Shown one piece after another: positions 36,085 through 44,843 of a DNA stretch of 64,000 nt. Under the pieces are notes generated by a model. The model worked only from the letters and a program-made list of their open reading frames with translations. It made no database searches and was not told where the DNA came from. Made by a program: the position numbers and the translations under genes. How positions within the stretch are numbered: the stretch's first letter is position 1; each line of letters starts with the position of its first letter. Origin of the DNA: Nocardia cyriacigeorgica (lineage in GTDB: Bacteria; Actinomycetota; Actinomycetes; Mycobacteriales; Mycobacteriaceae); contig NZ_VBUT01000005.1 of assembly GCF_005863245.1 (NCBI RefSeq), positions 434,001-498,000 of the forward strand. Direction: 5' to 3'.

Positions 36085-36981
36085 ATGAAAGCACTTCGTA
36101 GCAGGGCGATCATCTCGCTGATGACCACCACCCTGGCCTCCCTCGCACTCGCCGCCACTGCCGTTCTGCAACCCACCGCGGTCGCCGCTCCCACCGCCGG
36201 CGGTCACATTCCGCTGGAAGGCGCGGTCAACGTCCGCGACCTCGGTGGCTTCCGCACCTATGACGGGGCGACCGTCAAGTCCGGCAAGGCGATCCGCGCC
36301 GATGCCCTCGCCGGTCTGTCCGACGCCGACATCGCCACGCTGGCGGGCCGCAACCTGACATCCGTTGTCGACCTGCGCACTCCCGGCGAGGTGCAGTTCA
36401 TGGGCGCCGACCGGCTGCCCTCCGGCGTTCCCCTGGTCGCTCGCCCGATCGACGACACCGGGCTGTTCACCCAGATGATGCAGGTCATCCAGTCCAAGGA
36501 TCCGGTTCGCCAGCAGGAAGTTCTCGGCAACGGCGGCGCGGAACGGATCATGCACGGTGTCTATGCCAGCTTCCTGGCACCCGAGTCGCGGCACGCCTTC
36601 GGCACCACCATCCGCGAACTCGCCGCCACCGAGGGACCGCTGCTCTACCACTGCACGTCCGGCAAGGACCGCACCGGATTCCTGACCTATGTGGTTCTGC
36701 GCGCCGTCGGCGTCCCCGAACCGACCGCACGCCAGGACTATCTGCGCTCCAACGAATTCCGCGCGGCGGCCGATGCGAAGCTGCGCGAACAGGTGAAGCG
36801 GGCCGGCTACATGCAGAACCCCGACCTGCTCATCCCGCTCCAGGAAGTCCGCAACGAATACCTCGACACGGCGGTCTCGAAGCTCGAACAGCAGTACGGC
36901 AGCTTCGGCAAGTTCCTCACCGACGGTCTCGGACTCGACCCGGCGACGCTGATGAAGCTGCGTAAGAACCTCGTCGGCTAG
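36085..36981 (+). CDS. Secreted tyrosine/phosphoinositide phosphatase, PtpB-like
   Basis: A 298-aa protein of the dual-specificity phosphatase group typified by mycobacterial PtpB. A signal peptide (MKALRSRAIISLMTTTLASLALAATAV...AVAAPTA) occupies about residues 1-36. NVRDLGGFRT at 49-58 is the family hallmark, and the P-loop is H189-C190-TSGKD-R196-TG. Arg196 and the D-x-R pattern after SGK resemble lipid-phosphatase P-loops. The start ATG 36085 is required for the signal peptide. It is a monocistronic gene ending in a long hairpin. Confidence 0.88.
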   Translation: MKALRSRAIISLMTTTLASLALAATAVLQPTAVAAPTAGGHIPLEGAVNVRDLGGFRTYDGATVKSGKAIRADALAGLSDADIATLAGRNLTSVVDLRTPGEVQFMGADRLPSGVPLVARPIDDTGLFTQMMQVIQSKDPVRQQEVLGNGGAERIMHGVYASFLAPESRHAFGTTIRELAATEGPLLYHCTSGKDRTGFLTYVVLRAVGVPEPTARQDYLRSNEFRAAADAKLREQVKRAGYMQNPDLLIPLQEVRNEYLDTAVSKLEQQYGSFGKFLTDGLGLDPATLMKLRKNLVG

Positions 36982-36993
36982 CAGTCGCACCGA

Positions 36994-37036
36994 GCCTGGG
37001 TGGGTGAGAGCAGCAACAGCTTTCACCCACCCAGGC
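36994..37036. terminator. Bidirectional terminator hairpin
   Basis: Perfect 14-bp arms at 36994-37007 and 37023-37036 (GCCTGGGTGGGTGA and its complement) around a 15-base loop, 12 bp after the phosphatase stop. It lies between convergent genes, so it can stop transcription from both sides. Confidence 0.75.
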
Positions 37037-37054
37037 GTGTGCCCAGCCGAACGC

Positions 37055-37882
37055 CTAGGCGCGGCATCGACGACCCGCCCCATAGCAGAGTGCGTCCGCC
37101 CGCACGGCCGCCTGTACGACCTCGACGAGATGCTCGGCGGCACGGCTCGTGCCGGGCGCGCGCCCACCCTCGAGCCTGCCCGACAGGGACAGCGCGGCGA
37201 CCCCAGCATGTTCGGTGGCCGCCCGGATCGCTACCGCCACGCACACGACACCGCTGAACGACTCCGCACGATCGACGGCGACCCCGCGATGGCAGCGCAC
37301 CCGGTCCAGTTCGCGGTGCAGGTCGGCGCGGTGTCCGATGGTGCGCGGAGTCAACCGCGGCAGCCGCTCCCGGCACGCCAGCTCGAGCACCCGTGGCGGC
37401 AGCGTGGCCAGCAGTGCCTTGCCCAGCGCGGTGCAATGCGCGGGCATCCGGGCGCCGAGCCGGGTCGGGATGTCGTCGCAGCAGCGGTCGGCGACCTTGT
37501 CGACGATGAGCACCTCCGGTCCGTCGAGCACGCCGAGGTGGGCGACCATGCCGGTGCGGCTGCACAGGTCCTGGAGCAGTGGCCGCATCGCGTGCCTGAT
37601 CTCGTTGTGTTCGACAGCCAGTCCGCCGAGTTCCAGCGCGCGGGTTCCGAGGCGGTAACCACCGGGGGCGTGTGCCAGCCAGCGCAGCCGGAGCATCTGA
37701 TCGATGATGCGGTGCACGCTGGAGCGCGGGAGGCCGGTGCGGTCCACCACATCGAGCAGGGTGCGTACCGGAGAGGGCCCGTCGAAGGCGTTCAGGATCA
37801 GCGTCATCCGCTCGATCATCGAGGCCGGTGCCTGACCACGCCGTGGTAACGACCCGGCCGGGACGAGCTCGTCGACTGTCAT
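37055..37882 (-). CDS. IclR family transcriptional regulator
   Basis: A 275-aa regulator. The winged helix (MIERMTLILNAFDGPSPVRTLLDVVDRTGLPRSSVHRIIDQMLRLRWL) is followed by the IclR effector domain (MRPLLQDLCSRTGMVAHLGVLDGPEVLIVDKV... MPAHCTALGKALLATLP). The conserved H-x-T-A-x-G-K-A motif of the effector site is present as HCTALGKA. No partner gene adjoins it in an obvious way, so the target is unknown. Confidence 0.88.
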   Translation of the reverse strand: MTVDELVPAGSLPRRGQAPASMIERMTLILNAFDGPSPVRTLLDVVDRTGLPRSSVHRIIDQMLRLRWLAHAPGGYRLGTRALELGGLAVEHNEIRHAMRPLLQDLCSRTGMVAHLGVLDGPEVLIVDKVADRCCDDIPTRLGARMPAHCTALGKALLATLPPRVLELACRERLPRLTPRTIGHRADLHRELDRVRCHRGVAVDRAESFSGVVCVAVAIRAATEHAGVAALSLSGRLEGGRAPGTSRAAEHLVEVVQAAVRADALCYGAGRRCRA

Positions 37883-38065
37883 GGATTACCTCATCGCCGC
37901 GTACTGGTGTCGCACTCACCATGCCGTCGCGGCGGCGGGCGGGAATCCTGGAAACTACGGAGATCCCCCGGATGACTACGGATCTACGCCCCCGGCATGT
38001 CCGGGCAGCATGACCCCAGCGTTGATTCGACTGCGGCGCAACGGCACCGCACGTACCCGGCGCTG

Positions 38066-40342
38066 TCAGGTGTTCCGGCTGACCCAGACGGCGATCTGGG
38101 CCCGGGACGAGAAGCCGAGCTTGACGAGAATGTGGTCGACGTGACTTTCGGCGGTGCGGACCGAGATCACCAATTCCTGTGCGATACGGCGGTTTCCGTA
38201 ACCGCGAGCGATCAGGCGGGCCACGTCGCGTTCGCGGCGGGTCAGCACGTCGAGTCCGGTGGTTTCGACCACTGTCACCGGCGGCGCAACCGCATCCATC
38301 GCATAATCGACGGCCTCGTCGAGGGTGAGCGCGGCGCCCGCGTCGAAACAGGCGTCGAATTCGCGTTCGCCGAGCGCGGCCTCGACCCGCGCACGGACCT
38401 CCCGGCCGGTGAGTTGGGTGATCGCATGCCCGAGCCGTTGTGAACTGCCGTGGCGGATAGTCGAGGCCGCGCCCATCAAACGCGCGGCCCGCACCATATC
38501 GTTCTGGGCGGCGGCCGCCCAGGCCAGGCCGTCGACGCTGGTAGCGATCCAGGCGCACCGGTCGACGAGCCGGAACAGCTCGATCGAGCGGCGCAGCTCG
38601 GTGACCGCGCGCCGCTGATCGCCGTCCCGCCAGCACCGGGTGCCGACAGCCCAGTGCGCGAGACCGCCGAGCAGATGGGAGCCGTGCTCGGTGGTCAGCG
38701 CCACCAGACGGTCGGCCATCGCGCCGGCGAGCGGGTCATCGAGGGTCAGCGCGCAGACACCGGCGAACGCCAGGCTCTCCATCTCCACCCGCGGATGGGC
38801 GCACTCGCGCGCACTCACCGAGACGGCCACGGCGATCTCCAGGGCGGCGCGCAGATCACCGGTTCCGAAGGCCAGCATCGCGCGCGCCATCTCGGCTTCG
38901 GCCCGCACCTGCGCCGACCCGCATTCGATCGCGATATCGGCGCTGGCACGGGCGTAGTCGGCCGCGGTCTCGGTGTCGGAGAGCATCGAGGCGATCACCG
39001 AGGACGCGGCCAGCGCCCTGGCTCGGTCGACGGTGCGTTCGGTGTTCTTCGCCAGTGCCTCCGACAACCAGCGATAACCCTCCAGCAGGAGATGGCAGTG
39101 TTCCCAGAACGGCCACAGTTCGGTCGCGATCTCCAGAGCGCGCCGTGCACCATCCGGGTCGTCGAGGCAGAAGTGCAGCGCCGCACGGAGATTCGCGTGC
39201 TCGCGCGCCACGTCTGCGAACCATTCGACGTCGGCGGCACTCCAGTACGCGGTCCTGCCGCGCCGCGCGAGGCGGTAGTAGTACTCGCGGTGTCGCACCC
39301 GGACCGCGTACTCGGCGCCCCGTTCGCGCAACCCGTCACGGCCGAACTGACGCAGCGGCTCGAGCATCGTGTACCGCCCGGCGCCCTCCTCGCCGAGCCG
39401 GTAGATCAGCACGGATTTGTCCACCAAACCGGTCAGCGCGGTCAGCAGCCGCTCCGGCGCACCGACCTCACACACTGCTTCCACAGCGTCCAGGGTGACC
39501 CCGCCCGCGAAGACCGATAGCTGTTCCCACAGTCGCTGCTCGTCGGAGGTGCACAGGTCATAGCTCCAGCGAATGGCTGAGGCCAGGGTCTGCTGCCGGT
39601 GCGGAGCGGTCCGCGGACCGGTGGTCAGCAAGGCCATCGCATCGTCGAGATGGGCGAGGACCTGGTCGGGGGTGAACATCCGCAGCCGCAGCGCCGCCAA
39701 CTCCAGTGCGAGCGGGATGCCGTCGAGTCGACGACAGATCGCGGCGAGGCTAACCGCATTCGCCGCGCTCGGCCGGAATCCCGGGTCCGCCGCCTGCGCG
39801 CGGGCGACCAGCAGACGAGCCGCGGGCCCGTCGAGATCGCCGGACTCCGGGTCGGGCACCGACAGCGGCGCCACCGGCATGATTTGTTCGCCCGGCACGC
39901 CCAGCGGCTCGCGGCTGGTCGCGAGGATCCGTAGCCCCGTGGTCGCGGCCGTGATGCGGTGCGCCAGCATCGCGCACGCGCCGATCACATGTTCGCAGTT
40001 GTCGAGAATCAGCAGCAGGTCCCGGCCTGCCAGATAGTCGATGAGGGCTCCCGGCTGCGCGCTGGTGTCGTCGCGCAGCCCGAGCTCGCGCGCCACAGTC
40101 GGCGCGACCAGGTCCGGGTCGCTGACGTGGGCCAGTTCGACCAACCAGACACCGTCGGGAAACGCCCGCTGCACTACCGCACCGACCCGACGGCTCAACC
40201 GCGTCTTCCCGACGCCGCCCACCCCGGTCAGCGTCAGCAACCGGGTGCCGCCGAGCAGGCGTTTCGCCGCGGCGACGTCCCCGTCGCGTCCGATGAAGCT
40301 GGTCACCTCCACTGGAAGGTTCCCCGCGATCCGCCTTCCCAC
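38066..40342 (-). CDS. LuxR family regulator with NB-ARC-like ATPase
   Basis: A 758-aa protein. The N-terminal P-loop ATPase has TSFIGRDGDVAAAKRLL, Walker A GVGGVGKTRLS and Walker B LLLILDNCEH, followed by TSREPL and GIPLALELAA as in NB-ARC-type STAND proteins. A helical-repeat middle (about 330-680) leads to a C-terminal LuxR helix-turn-helix (LTRRERDVARLIARGYGNRRIAQELVISVRTAESHVDHILVKLGF). GTG 40342 is the start. The architecture is common in actinomycetes; the target is unknown. Confidence 0.88.
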   Translation of the reverse strand: MGRRIAGNLPVEVTSFIGRDGDVAAAKRLLGGTRLLTLTGVGGVGKTRLSRRVGAVVQRAFPDGVWLVELAHVSDPDLVAPTVARELGLRDDTSAQPGALIDYLAGRDLLLILDNCEHVIGACAMLAHRITAATTGLRILATSREPLGVPGEQIMPVAPLSVPDPESGDLDGPAARLLVARAQAADPGFRPSAANAVSLAAICRRLDGIPLALELAALRLRMFTPDQVLAHLDDAMALLTTGPRTAPHRQQTLASAIRWSYDLCTSDEQRLWEQLSVFAGGVTLDAVEAVCEVGAPERLLTALTGLVDKSVLIYRLGEEGAGRYTMLEPLRQFGRDGLRERGAEYAVRVRHREYYYRLARRGRTAYWSAADVEWFADVAREHANLRAALHFCLDDPDGARRALEIATELWPFWEHCHLLLEGYRWLSEALAKNTERTVDRARALAASSVIASMLSDTETAADYARASADIAIECGSAQVRAEAEMARAMLAFGTGDLRAALEIAVAVSVSARECAHPRVEMESLAFAGVCALTLDDPLAGAMADRLVALTTEHGSHLLGGLAHWAVGTRCWRDGDQRRAVTELRRSIELFRLVDRCAWIATSVDGLAWAAAAQNDMVRAARLMGAASTIRHGSSQRLGHAITQLTGREVRARVEAALGEREFDACFDAGAALTLDEAVDYAMDAVAPPVTVVETTGLDVLTRRERDVARLIARGYGNRRIAQELVISVRTAESHVDHILVKLGFSSRAQIAVWVSRNT

Positions 40343-40592
40343 GCCGGTTACTGTCGCACGCGAGCTCGCTCCCCGCAGGAAAACTGACGGCAGGGTGCCT
40401 CACATTGCGCTCCAGGTCGCCGAGGCCCGAAGATGTCTCGGCCGCAGAGATCCTGCGGGCGCGGCCACACCATCGCGGCACGCATCGACGACAGGTCGCC
40501 AGCTTGTGATGTCACTGGCGGGCGGTCCACGTACGGGAGGCGGCTGAACCCACGACCACCTCGAGGTCGGGTCGGCAACTCGGCCTGAAGCT

Positions 40593-40626
40593 CTCCTACG
40601 ACCACGAAAACGGGTGGTCGTAGGAG
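40593..40626. repeat. 13-bp-arm inverted repeat
   Basis: CTCCTACGACCAC (40593-40605) and GTGGTCGTAGGAG (40614-40626) are perfect complements around the 8-base loop GAAAACGG. It is too far from the LuxR-type gene start, and on the wrong side of it, to be a terminator for that gene. No T-run follows. Confidence 0.85.
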
Positions 40627-40822
40627 CATCTTCTCCACAACCACCCGTGTGCGTACTGTCTGTGTCCGGAGGGGGAATTAACCACTACGCACACGCACTG
40701 AAGCAGCGGAAGGTCCTGGATATCGGCAGAAGCTAAGGCCGACGGAGCATTTCGGTGGTTCAAAACAGACGAAGTGACCCCGTGTCAGCCGGGGTTGTCA
40801 GTTACGGATTCACGTTCCCGAC

Positions 40823-40906
40823 GTGCGCGATTCCCCCCTCGCGCACAAATACCCAGCAAATTTGCTGGGTTTGCGTGCCGTGTGTTCGAGCGCACTCGAA
40901 CACACG
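40823..40906. repeat. Three tandem inverted repeats before the recombinase cassette
   Basis: Repeat a: GTGCGCGA (40823-40830) with TCGCGCAC (40839-40846). Repeat b: ACCCAGCAAATTTGCTGGGT (40851-40870), a perfect 20-bp palindrome. Repeat c: CGTGTGTTCGAG (40879-40890), loop CGCA, CTCGAACACACG (40895-40906). The 33-aa ORF begins 16 bp later. They may be operators for the AbrB-like protein, a recombination site, or both. Confidence 0.85.
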
Positions 40907-40921
40907 AAGGGACCAGGCAAT

Positions 40922-41023
40922 ATGCCTACTGACCTGCGGAAATTTCTGGCAGATTCGCCAACCATACCCGCCATCAGCTCCTCGGCGCCGCGATTCGGCA
41001 GCCACCGCCAGGAGGTTCGATGA
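40922..41023 (+). CDS. 33-aa ORF coupled to the AbrB-like gene
   Basis: A short frame (begins MPTDLRKFLADSP) starting 16 bp after repeat c. AGGGACCAGG lies upstream, and its stop overlaps the next start as ATGA at 41020-41023, a strong sign of translational coupling. The peptide is hydrophilic and not recognised. It could be a leader peptide rather than a functional protein. Confidence 0.5.
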   Translation: MPTDLRKFLADSPTIPAISSSAPRFGSHRQEVR

Positions 41024-41442
41024 TCCCGGCACTCATCCCCCCACAGGCACCGCTGGACCAACTGGTCCACGGTTCCGCACCCGTCGCCCCAGCGCATCGT
41101 GTAGCCGACGGCGATGTCGTCTACGGCATCTGCACGGTGGGCGAAGCAGGCCGGATCCTCGACCATCACCTCTTCGCTGCTCTCGGCTGGGCCCCGGGCA
41201 CACGCCTGCATATAGACGTCACCGACGATGCACTGCTCGTCGGGCAGCTCCTGGACGGGCCGGTCCACGTCACCCCTGGCGGCTTCTTCCGGGTTCCGTT
41301 CCGCCAGCGACGCCGTGTCCACTTGTTCGTCGGCGACCGGGTACTGCTGATCGGCCGCCGCAGCAGCGGACGCCTTCTCGTGCATCCTCCCGCGACGTTG
41401 GAGAACCTGCTCGGTGCCCGCATCGAACTCCTGGGCAGGTGA
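41020..41442 (+). CDS. Double AbrB/SpoVT-like protein
   Basis: A 140-aa protein with two swapped-hairpin-like units: VVYGICTVGEAGRILDHHLFAALGWAPGTRLHIDV (about 35-70) and VHVTPGGFFRVPFRQRRRVHLFVGDRVLLIGRR (about 80-115). Each has the Gly-Arg/Phe turn, a short helix and the G(D/T)RL strand typical of AbrB DNA-binding modules; the second is rich in Arg. It precedes the recombinase gene by 4 bp and overlaps the 33-aa ORF, so it is probably a regulator or accessory factor of the recombinase. Family assignment is by pattern only. Confidence 0.6.
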   Translation: MIPALIPPQAPLDQLVHGSAPVAPAHRVADGDVVYGICTVGEAGRILDHHLFAALGWAPGTRLHIDVTDDALLVGQLLDGPVHVTPGGFFRVPFRQRRRVHLFVGDRVLLIGRRSSGRLLVHPPATLENLLGARIELLGR

Positions 41443-41446
41443 CCCG

Positions 41447-42520
41447 ATGACATCAACCCACCAGTCCACAACTCCCCCGGCCGACACCCTCGCTGCGGCC
41501 AGGCTGTTGCTCACCCAGATGGGTCTCTCCCCCGCGGATCTGCTCACGCCTACCGTTGCGGCACCTACCTTCGCCGAGATCGTCCCTGCGGTGCGCGCAA
41601 CCCTGCGCCCCGGCACCCGCCGCACCTACGGCACACACCTCGACAGACTCGAACAGTGCTGGGGTGATCGCCGACTCGACCAAGTGACCAAACCCGACTT
41701 CGACCAGCTGGCCGAATCTGTCCGCACGACCGTACGGGTCAACCGGGCCTCCCGCGGCGGCGCCAGCGCGGTCGAACACTTCATCTCCACCGTCCGCTGC
41801 GTCTACCGCCACGCCGAGGAGAAAGGCTGGATCCGTCCCGCCGACAACCCCGCACGCACCCTCACTCGCCCCACCCGCCGCAAATCACACCGCTACGCAA
41901 TCCCTACCCACCAACTCGCCGATATCTGCCGTATCGCCGCCACGACCGGCAACGACCAAGAACTCGACTCGTTGCTGCTGCGGCTGCATATCGAAACCGC
42001 CTGCCGCCGCAGCGGCGCGCTGGGACTGCGCCCCCACGACCTCGACACCACCCAATGCCTGATCTACCTCCGCGAGAAGGACGGAACCGACCGCTGGCAA
42101 CCGGTCTCCCCCACCCTGATGGCCCATCTCACCGCCCACGCCCAGAACCGCCACAGCCCGCAATCGGAGCAACTACTGCGTTACCGCAACGGCAAACCGA
42201 TCACGCACCGCCGCTACGACCACCTCTGGAACCGCATCGACGAACACCTGCCCTGGGTCCTCACCCAGGGAGTCAGCACCCACTGGCTCCGCCACACCAC
42301 CCTCACCTGGGTCGAACGCACGTTCAGCTACGCGATCGCCAAGGAATACGCCGGACACTCCAGCAAAAAGGCAGGCACTACCGCCACCTATGTCAAGGCC
42401 AACCTTCATGAAGTCGCTGCCGCCTTGTCCGTCTTGACGAACGAACCACACCCCCTGATACATGCAGAAGAGAGCTCGCAGCCGAATAGAGCGACATCGA
42501 ATCGCAGGAGCCTGCCCTGA
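41447..42520 (+). CDS. Tyrosine recombinase (phage-type integrase)
   Basis: A 357-aa site-specific recombinase. An N-terminal SAM-like DNA-binding domain (RATLRPGTRRTYGTHLDRLEQCWGDRRLDQVTKPDFDQL) is followed by the catalytic domain with the first Arg in LHIETACRRSGALGLRPHDLD, the H-x-x-R box in STHWLRHTTLTW, the GHSSKKAGT His and the nucleophile Tyr in TATYVKANL. It is probably the integrase of a mobile element or a stand-alone recombinase; no tRNA attachment site is visible beside it. ATG 41447 starts 4 bp after the AbrB-like stop. Confidence 0.88.
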   Translation: MTSTHQSTTPPADTLAAARLLLTQMGLSPADLLTPTVAAPTFAEIVPAVRATLRPGTRRTYGTHLDRLEQCWGDRRLDQVTKPDFDQLAESVRTTVRVNRASRGGASAVEHFISTVRCVYRHAEEKGWIRPADNPARTLTRPTRRKSHRYAIPTHQLADICRIAATTGNDQELDSLLLRLHIETACRRSGALGLRPHDLDTTQCLIYLREKDGTDRWQPVSPTLMAHLTAHAQNRHSPQSEQLLRYRNGKPITHRRYDHLWNRIDEHLPWVLTQGVSTHWLRHTTLTWVERTFSYAIAKEYAGHSSKKAGTTATYVKANLHEVAAALSVLTNEPHPLIHAEESSQPNRATSNRRSLP

Positions 42521-42701
42521 CCGAGCCGGATCCGCCACTTTCCGGCGGAAAGAACGAAAAGCGCTGATGTACAGCAGTTTTCACCAGAATGTATTGAGCG
42601 CCTCGGCCGACGACATATAGCGTCGGGCCCGGCAGATCTAATGCGCCCCGGCCGGTGGGCTAACACCGGGCCGGGGCAGACACGGAGAGAGGACCTCCGC
42701 C

Positions 42702-43055
42702 ATGCAAAGTGTAATCATCTCGGTCGGAGCCGAGGTGGAAGTCGAAGCACCCTACAACCCACGCTTCCATGATGCGGCCGACGAACTCGGTGGAACGCTC
42801 ACGCCGGACTCAGACGTGTGGCGGTTCGCCCGCAGCGACGAGGACCATGTCCGCCGGCTGTGCAGTGAGATCTTCGGCCACGACACCTCAGCGACGCCTA
42901 CACGTGTCCAGCCACGCGAGGTTACCGAACTACCGGAAGCGGAGACGGTCAGCGCTCACCAACGACGGGCGAATTTGCTCGACCGGCTCAATTCCCTCCT
43001 CGACGAGGTGGCCGATGTACATACTGCCCTGCAGGGCCTGACCAAGCACACCTGA
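42702..43055 (+). CDS. Small accessory protein of unknown function
   Basis: A 117-aa protein. The first half (VEVEAPYNPRFHDAADELGGTLTPDSDVWRFARSDEDHVRRLCSEIFG) has an NPxF...GG...W-x-F pattern seen in small plasmid- and phage-encoded proteins; the last 35 residues (HQRRANLLDRLNSLLDEVADVHTALQGL) form a probable coiled coil. GAGAGGACC precedes the ATG. It is followed directly by a long perfect hairpin. Confidence 0.65.
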   Translation: MQSVIISVGAEVEVEAPYNPRFHDAADELGGTLTPDSDVWRFARSDEDHVRRLCSEIFGHDTSATPTRVQPREVTELPEAETVSAHQRRANLLDRLNSLLDEVADVHTALQGLTKHT

Positions 43056-43074
43056 TCGAGAAAATCGCTCCGTT

Positions 43075-43110
43075 GCCCGATATGGCGAGCACTTGCTCGC
43101 CATATCGGGC
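43075..43110. repeat. 17-bp-arm perfect inverted repeat
   Basis: Arms at 43075-43091 (begins GCCCGATATGGC) and 43094-43110 are exact complements, separated only by CT. It starts 19 bp after the small accessory gene. It could be a terminator, but the 2-base centre and absence of a T-run also fit a recombination or protein-binding site. It forms the right boundary of the recombinase cassette, opposite the repeats at 40.6-40.9 kb. Confidence 0.85.
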
Positions 43111-43264
43111 GACGAAGCATCGTGAGCGGCTCGGCGAAAGCTCAGGACGTCCAGGACATGCACCGCCGCGCGTTGCCCGTCCTTCTGGACTGTCGTCACG
43201 GTTGCATCGCGTCACCGGGGGTTATTGCAATCCCGCCGACGCCGGTGTTGCACGATAGGGAGCC

Positions 43265-43738
43265 ATGGAAGCCGCTGACAGCAACGCTGTGCACGACACC
43301 CCCGAGGGAACCCTGGTGAGCATCGGTTACGAGGGGAAAACCGTCGATGATCTCGTTGCTCAACTGCTCGACGAGGACGTCCGTGTCCTCGTCGACGTGC
43401 GCCTCACCCCGCTCAGCCGTAAACCCGGATTGTCGAAGACCAAGCTGTCGGAGGCCCTCGCCGCAGCGGGCATCGGCTATGTCCATCACCGAGCGCTCGG
43501 CAATCCGAAAGACAATCGTGCCGGCTTCCGCGCAGGTGATCCGGCCTCCCGCACCCGGTATAGGAAGGTCCTCGACAGCGCTGCGGCGCATGACGCGCTG
43601 GCCCACGTCTGTGAACTTCTCGACGACGGCGCGGTGGCGCTGCTCTGCTTCGAGCACAACCACGCCGAGTGTCACCGGAACATCGTCGTGCACCGACTTC
43701 TCGAGGCTCGACCGAACGCGGCCGTAGTCCACATCTAG
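43265..43738 (+). CDS. DUF488 domain protein
   Basis: A 157-aa protein with the full DUF488 pattern: SIGYEGKTVDDLVAQLLDEDVRVLVDVRLTPLSRKPGLSKTKLSEALAAAGIGYVHHRALGNPKDNR, later LLCFEHNHAECHRNIV. The His/Cys cluster at the end (C-F-E-H-N-x3-C-H-R) is strongly conserved in the family. Its biochemical role is unknown. It converges on the next gene with no intergenic base (TAG at 43736-43738, TCA at 43739-43741). Confidence 0.85.
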   Translation: MEAADSNAVHDTPEGTLVSIGYEGKTVDDLVAQLLDEDVRVLVDVRLTPLSRKPGLSKTKLSEALAAAGIGYVHHRALGNPKDNRAGFRAGDPASRTRYRKVLDSAAAHDALAHVCELLDDGAVALLCFEHNHAECHRNIVVHRLLEARPNAAVVHI

Positions 43739-44527
43739 TCAGAACAAGGTGTTCTCGATCTTCGGACGCCAGACACCGAGGACGGAGAAGGCGCGGCGAC
43801 GACGATTCTGGTTACCGACGTAGAAGTGCACATCGTTGTCCGCCGACAGCATCTCGTCGCGCCATTTCTTCAGCATGGCTTCCCTGGCGCCGGTATCCCC
43901 GTAGTCGCGCAACCATTTTCTGCCGCTCTGCCCGGCCTCCCAGTCGAGAACCTTTTGCTTGTGTCCGGGGCACTTCGGGCTTTCGCAGCGGTATTTGTAC
44001 CGGACCGCGAACGGCGCGGGCTGAAGAGGCTCGAGCGAGCTGCCGAACAAGTCCGGCGCCGAGGCTCTGTCGATCTTCGCCTGCTCGGCCGGGGTCCACG
44101 AGTCGCCATCGACGACCGCAGTCTCGATATCGACAGGTTTGATCAGCCCCAGCGACGGTGATGGGATACCCATACCGCCCACCGGATTCCGGTCGAGGAG
44201 TTCACACATCGTGGTCCCGCCGACAAGGCTGCCGAGGTTCATACGCCGCCGCTGCCAATTCCTGCTCGTGTCCAGCAGCTCAACGCGCACCAACTCGTCC
44301 TGACGCGGCCGGAAAGACTCCGGCCGGTTGTCTTTCACCTGGTGATACGTACCATTCACTCGAATGATCTCGTACTTCCTGAACTGACTGTCGAAGTCCG
44401 CGTTGCGGAACTTCACCGGGTACAGGCGGATCCACTCCGGACGGCCTCGATCGAGTCGAACGCCGGCGACACATACCGTCTCGCCGTAGCTGTCGCTCGG
44501 ATTGGGATAGGTCTTGACGGTGACCAT
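43739..44527 (-). CDS. Unknown conserved protein convergent with DUF488 gene
   Basis: A 262-aa protein starting TVKTYPNPSDSYGETVCVAGVRLD, followed by EWIRLYPVKFR, FRKYEIIRV, DNRPESFRP, a zinc-knuckle-like C-E-S-P-K-C-P-G-H segment and KVLDWE, and ending RRAFSVLGVWRPK. These blocks look well conserved rather than degenerate. I cannot name the family. The repeated association of such proteins with DUF488 proteins suggests a joint function, possibly nucleic-acid related. ATG 44527 has GGAGGAG about 13 bases upstream. Confidence 0.65.
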   Translation of the reverse strand: MVTVKTYPNPSDSYGETVCVAGVRLDRGRPEWIRLYPVKFRNADFDSQFRKYEIIRVNGTYHQVKDNRPESFRPRQDELVRVELLDTSRNWQRRRMNLGSLVGGTTMCELLDRNPVGGMGIPSPSLGLIKPVDIETAVVDGDSWTPAEQAKIDRASAPDLFGSSLEPLQPAPFAVRYKYRCESPKCPGHKQKVLDWEAGQSGRKWLRDYGDTGAREAMLKKWRDEMLSADNDVHFYVGNQNRRRRAFSVLGVWRPKIENTLF

Positions 44528-44843
44528 GACAGCCGCCGTCTCCTCCCCAGGCCGCGGCGGCCTCATACCTGGGGAATCGGCACCGTCTACCCGGCCACTT
44601 CCTCCCATACAACCAGGAAAACACACAGTGCATCAGCACCGAGGCAAATCGACAACAGTTGTCGCCCAGGGTGTCTCACGATTGCACCGTCGGTGACAGT
44701 CGTAACCGACAATGGCGAGGCAACCAGCTTCGAGGTGTTCTCCAACGACTGCGGAACGACGACCAGGGGCTGGGAATCGTGGTGTCCGCCGGTCCGATCG
44801 CCCGGGTTGGCCAAAATGCGCAGGATCATCTCCGCAACCGGGG
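44528..44843. promoter_or_regulatory. Upstream region of the DUF488-partner gene, with operator-like dyad
   Basis: About 315 bp without a gene. The perfect inverted repeat CGACAAC-A-GTTGTCG lies at 44650-44664, about 125 bp before ATG 44527. It may be a regulator site. Nothing else was recognised here. Confidence 0.4.

Larger units (their letters stand above)
40343..40921. other. Hairpin-rich noncoding stretch at the left edge of the accessory region
   Basis: About 580 bp without a credible gene. It contains four consecutive inverted repeats, described separately (40593-40626 and 40823-40906), plus GTGTGCGTA (40647-40655) facing TACGCACAC (40686-40694). It lies upstream of the recombinase cassette. 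Confidence 0.6.
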
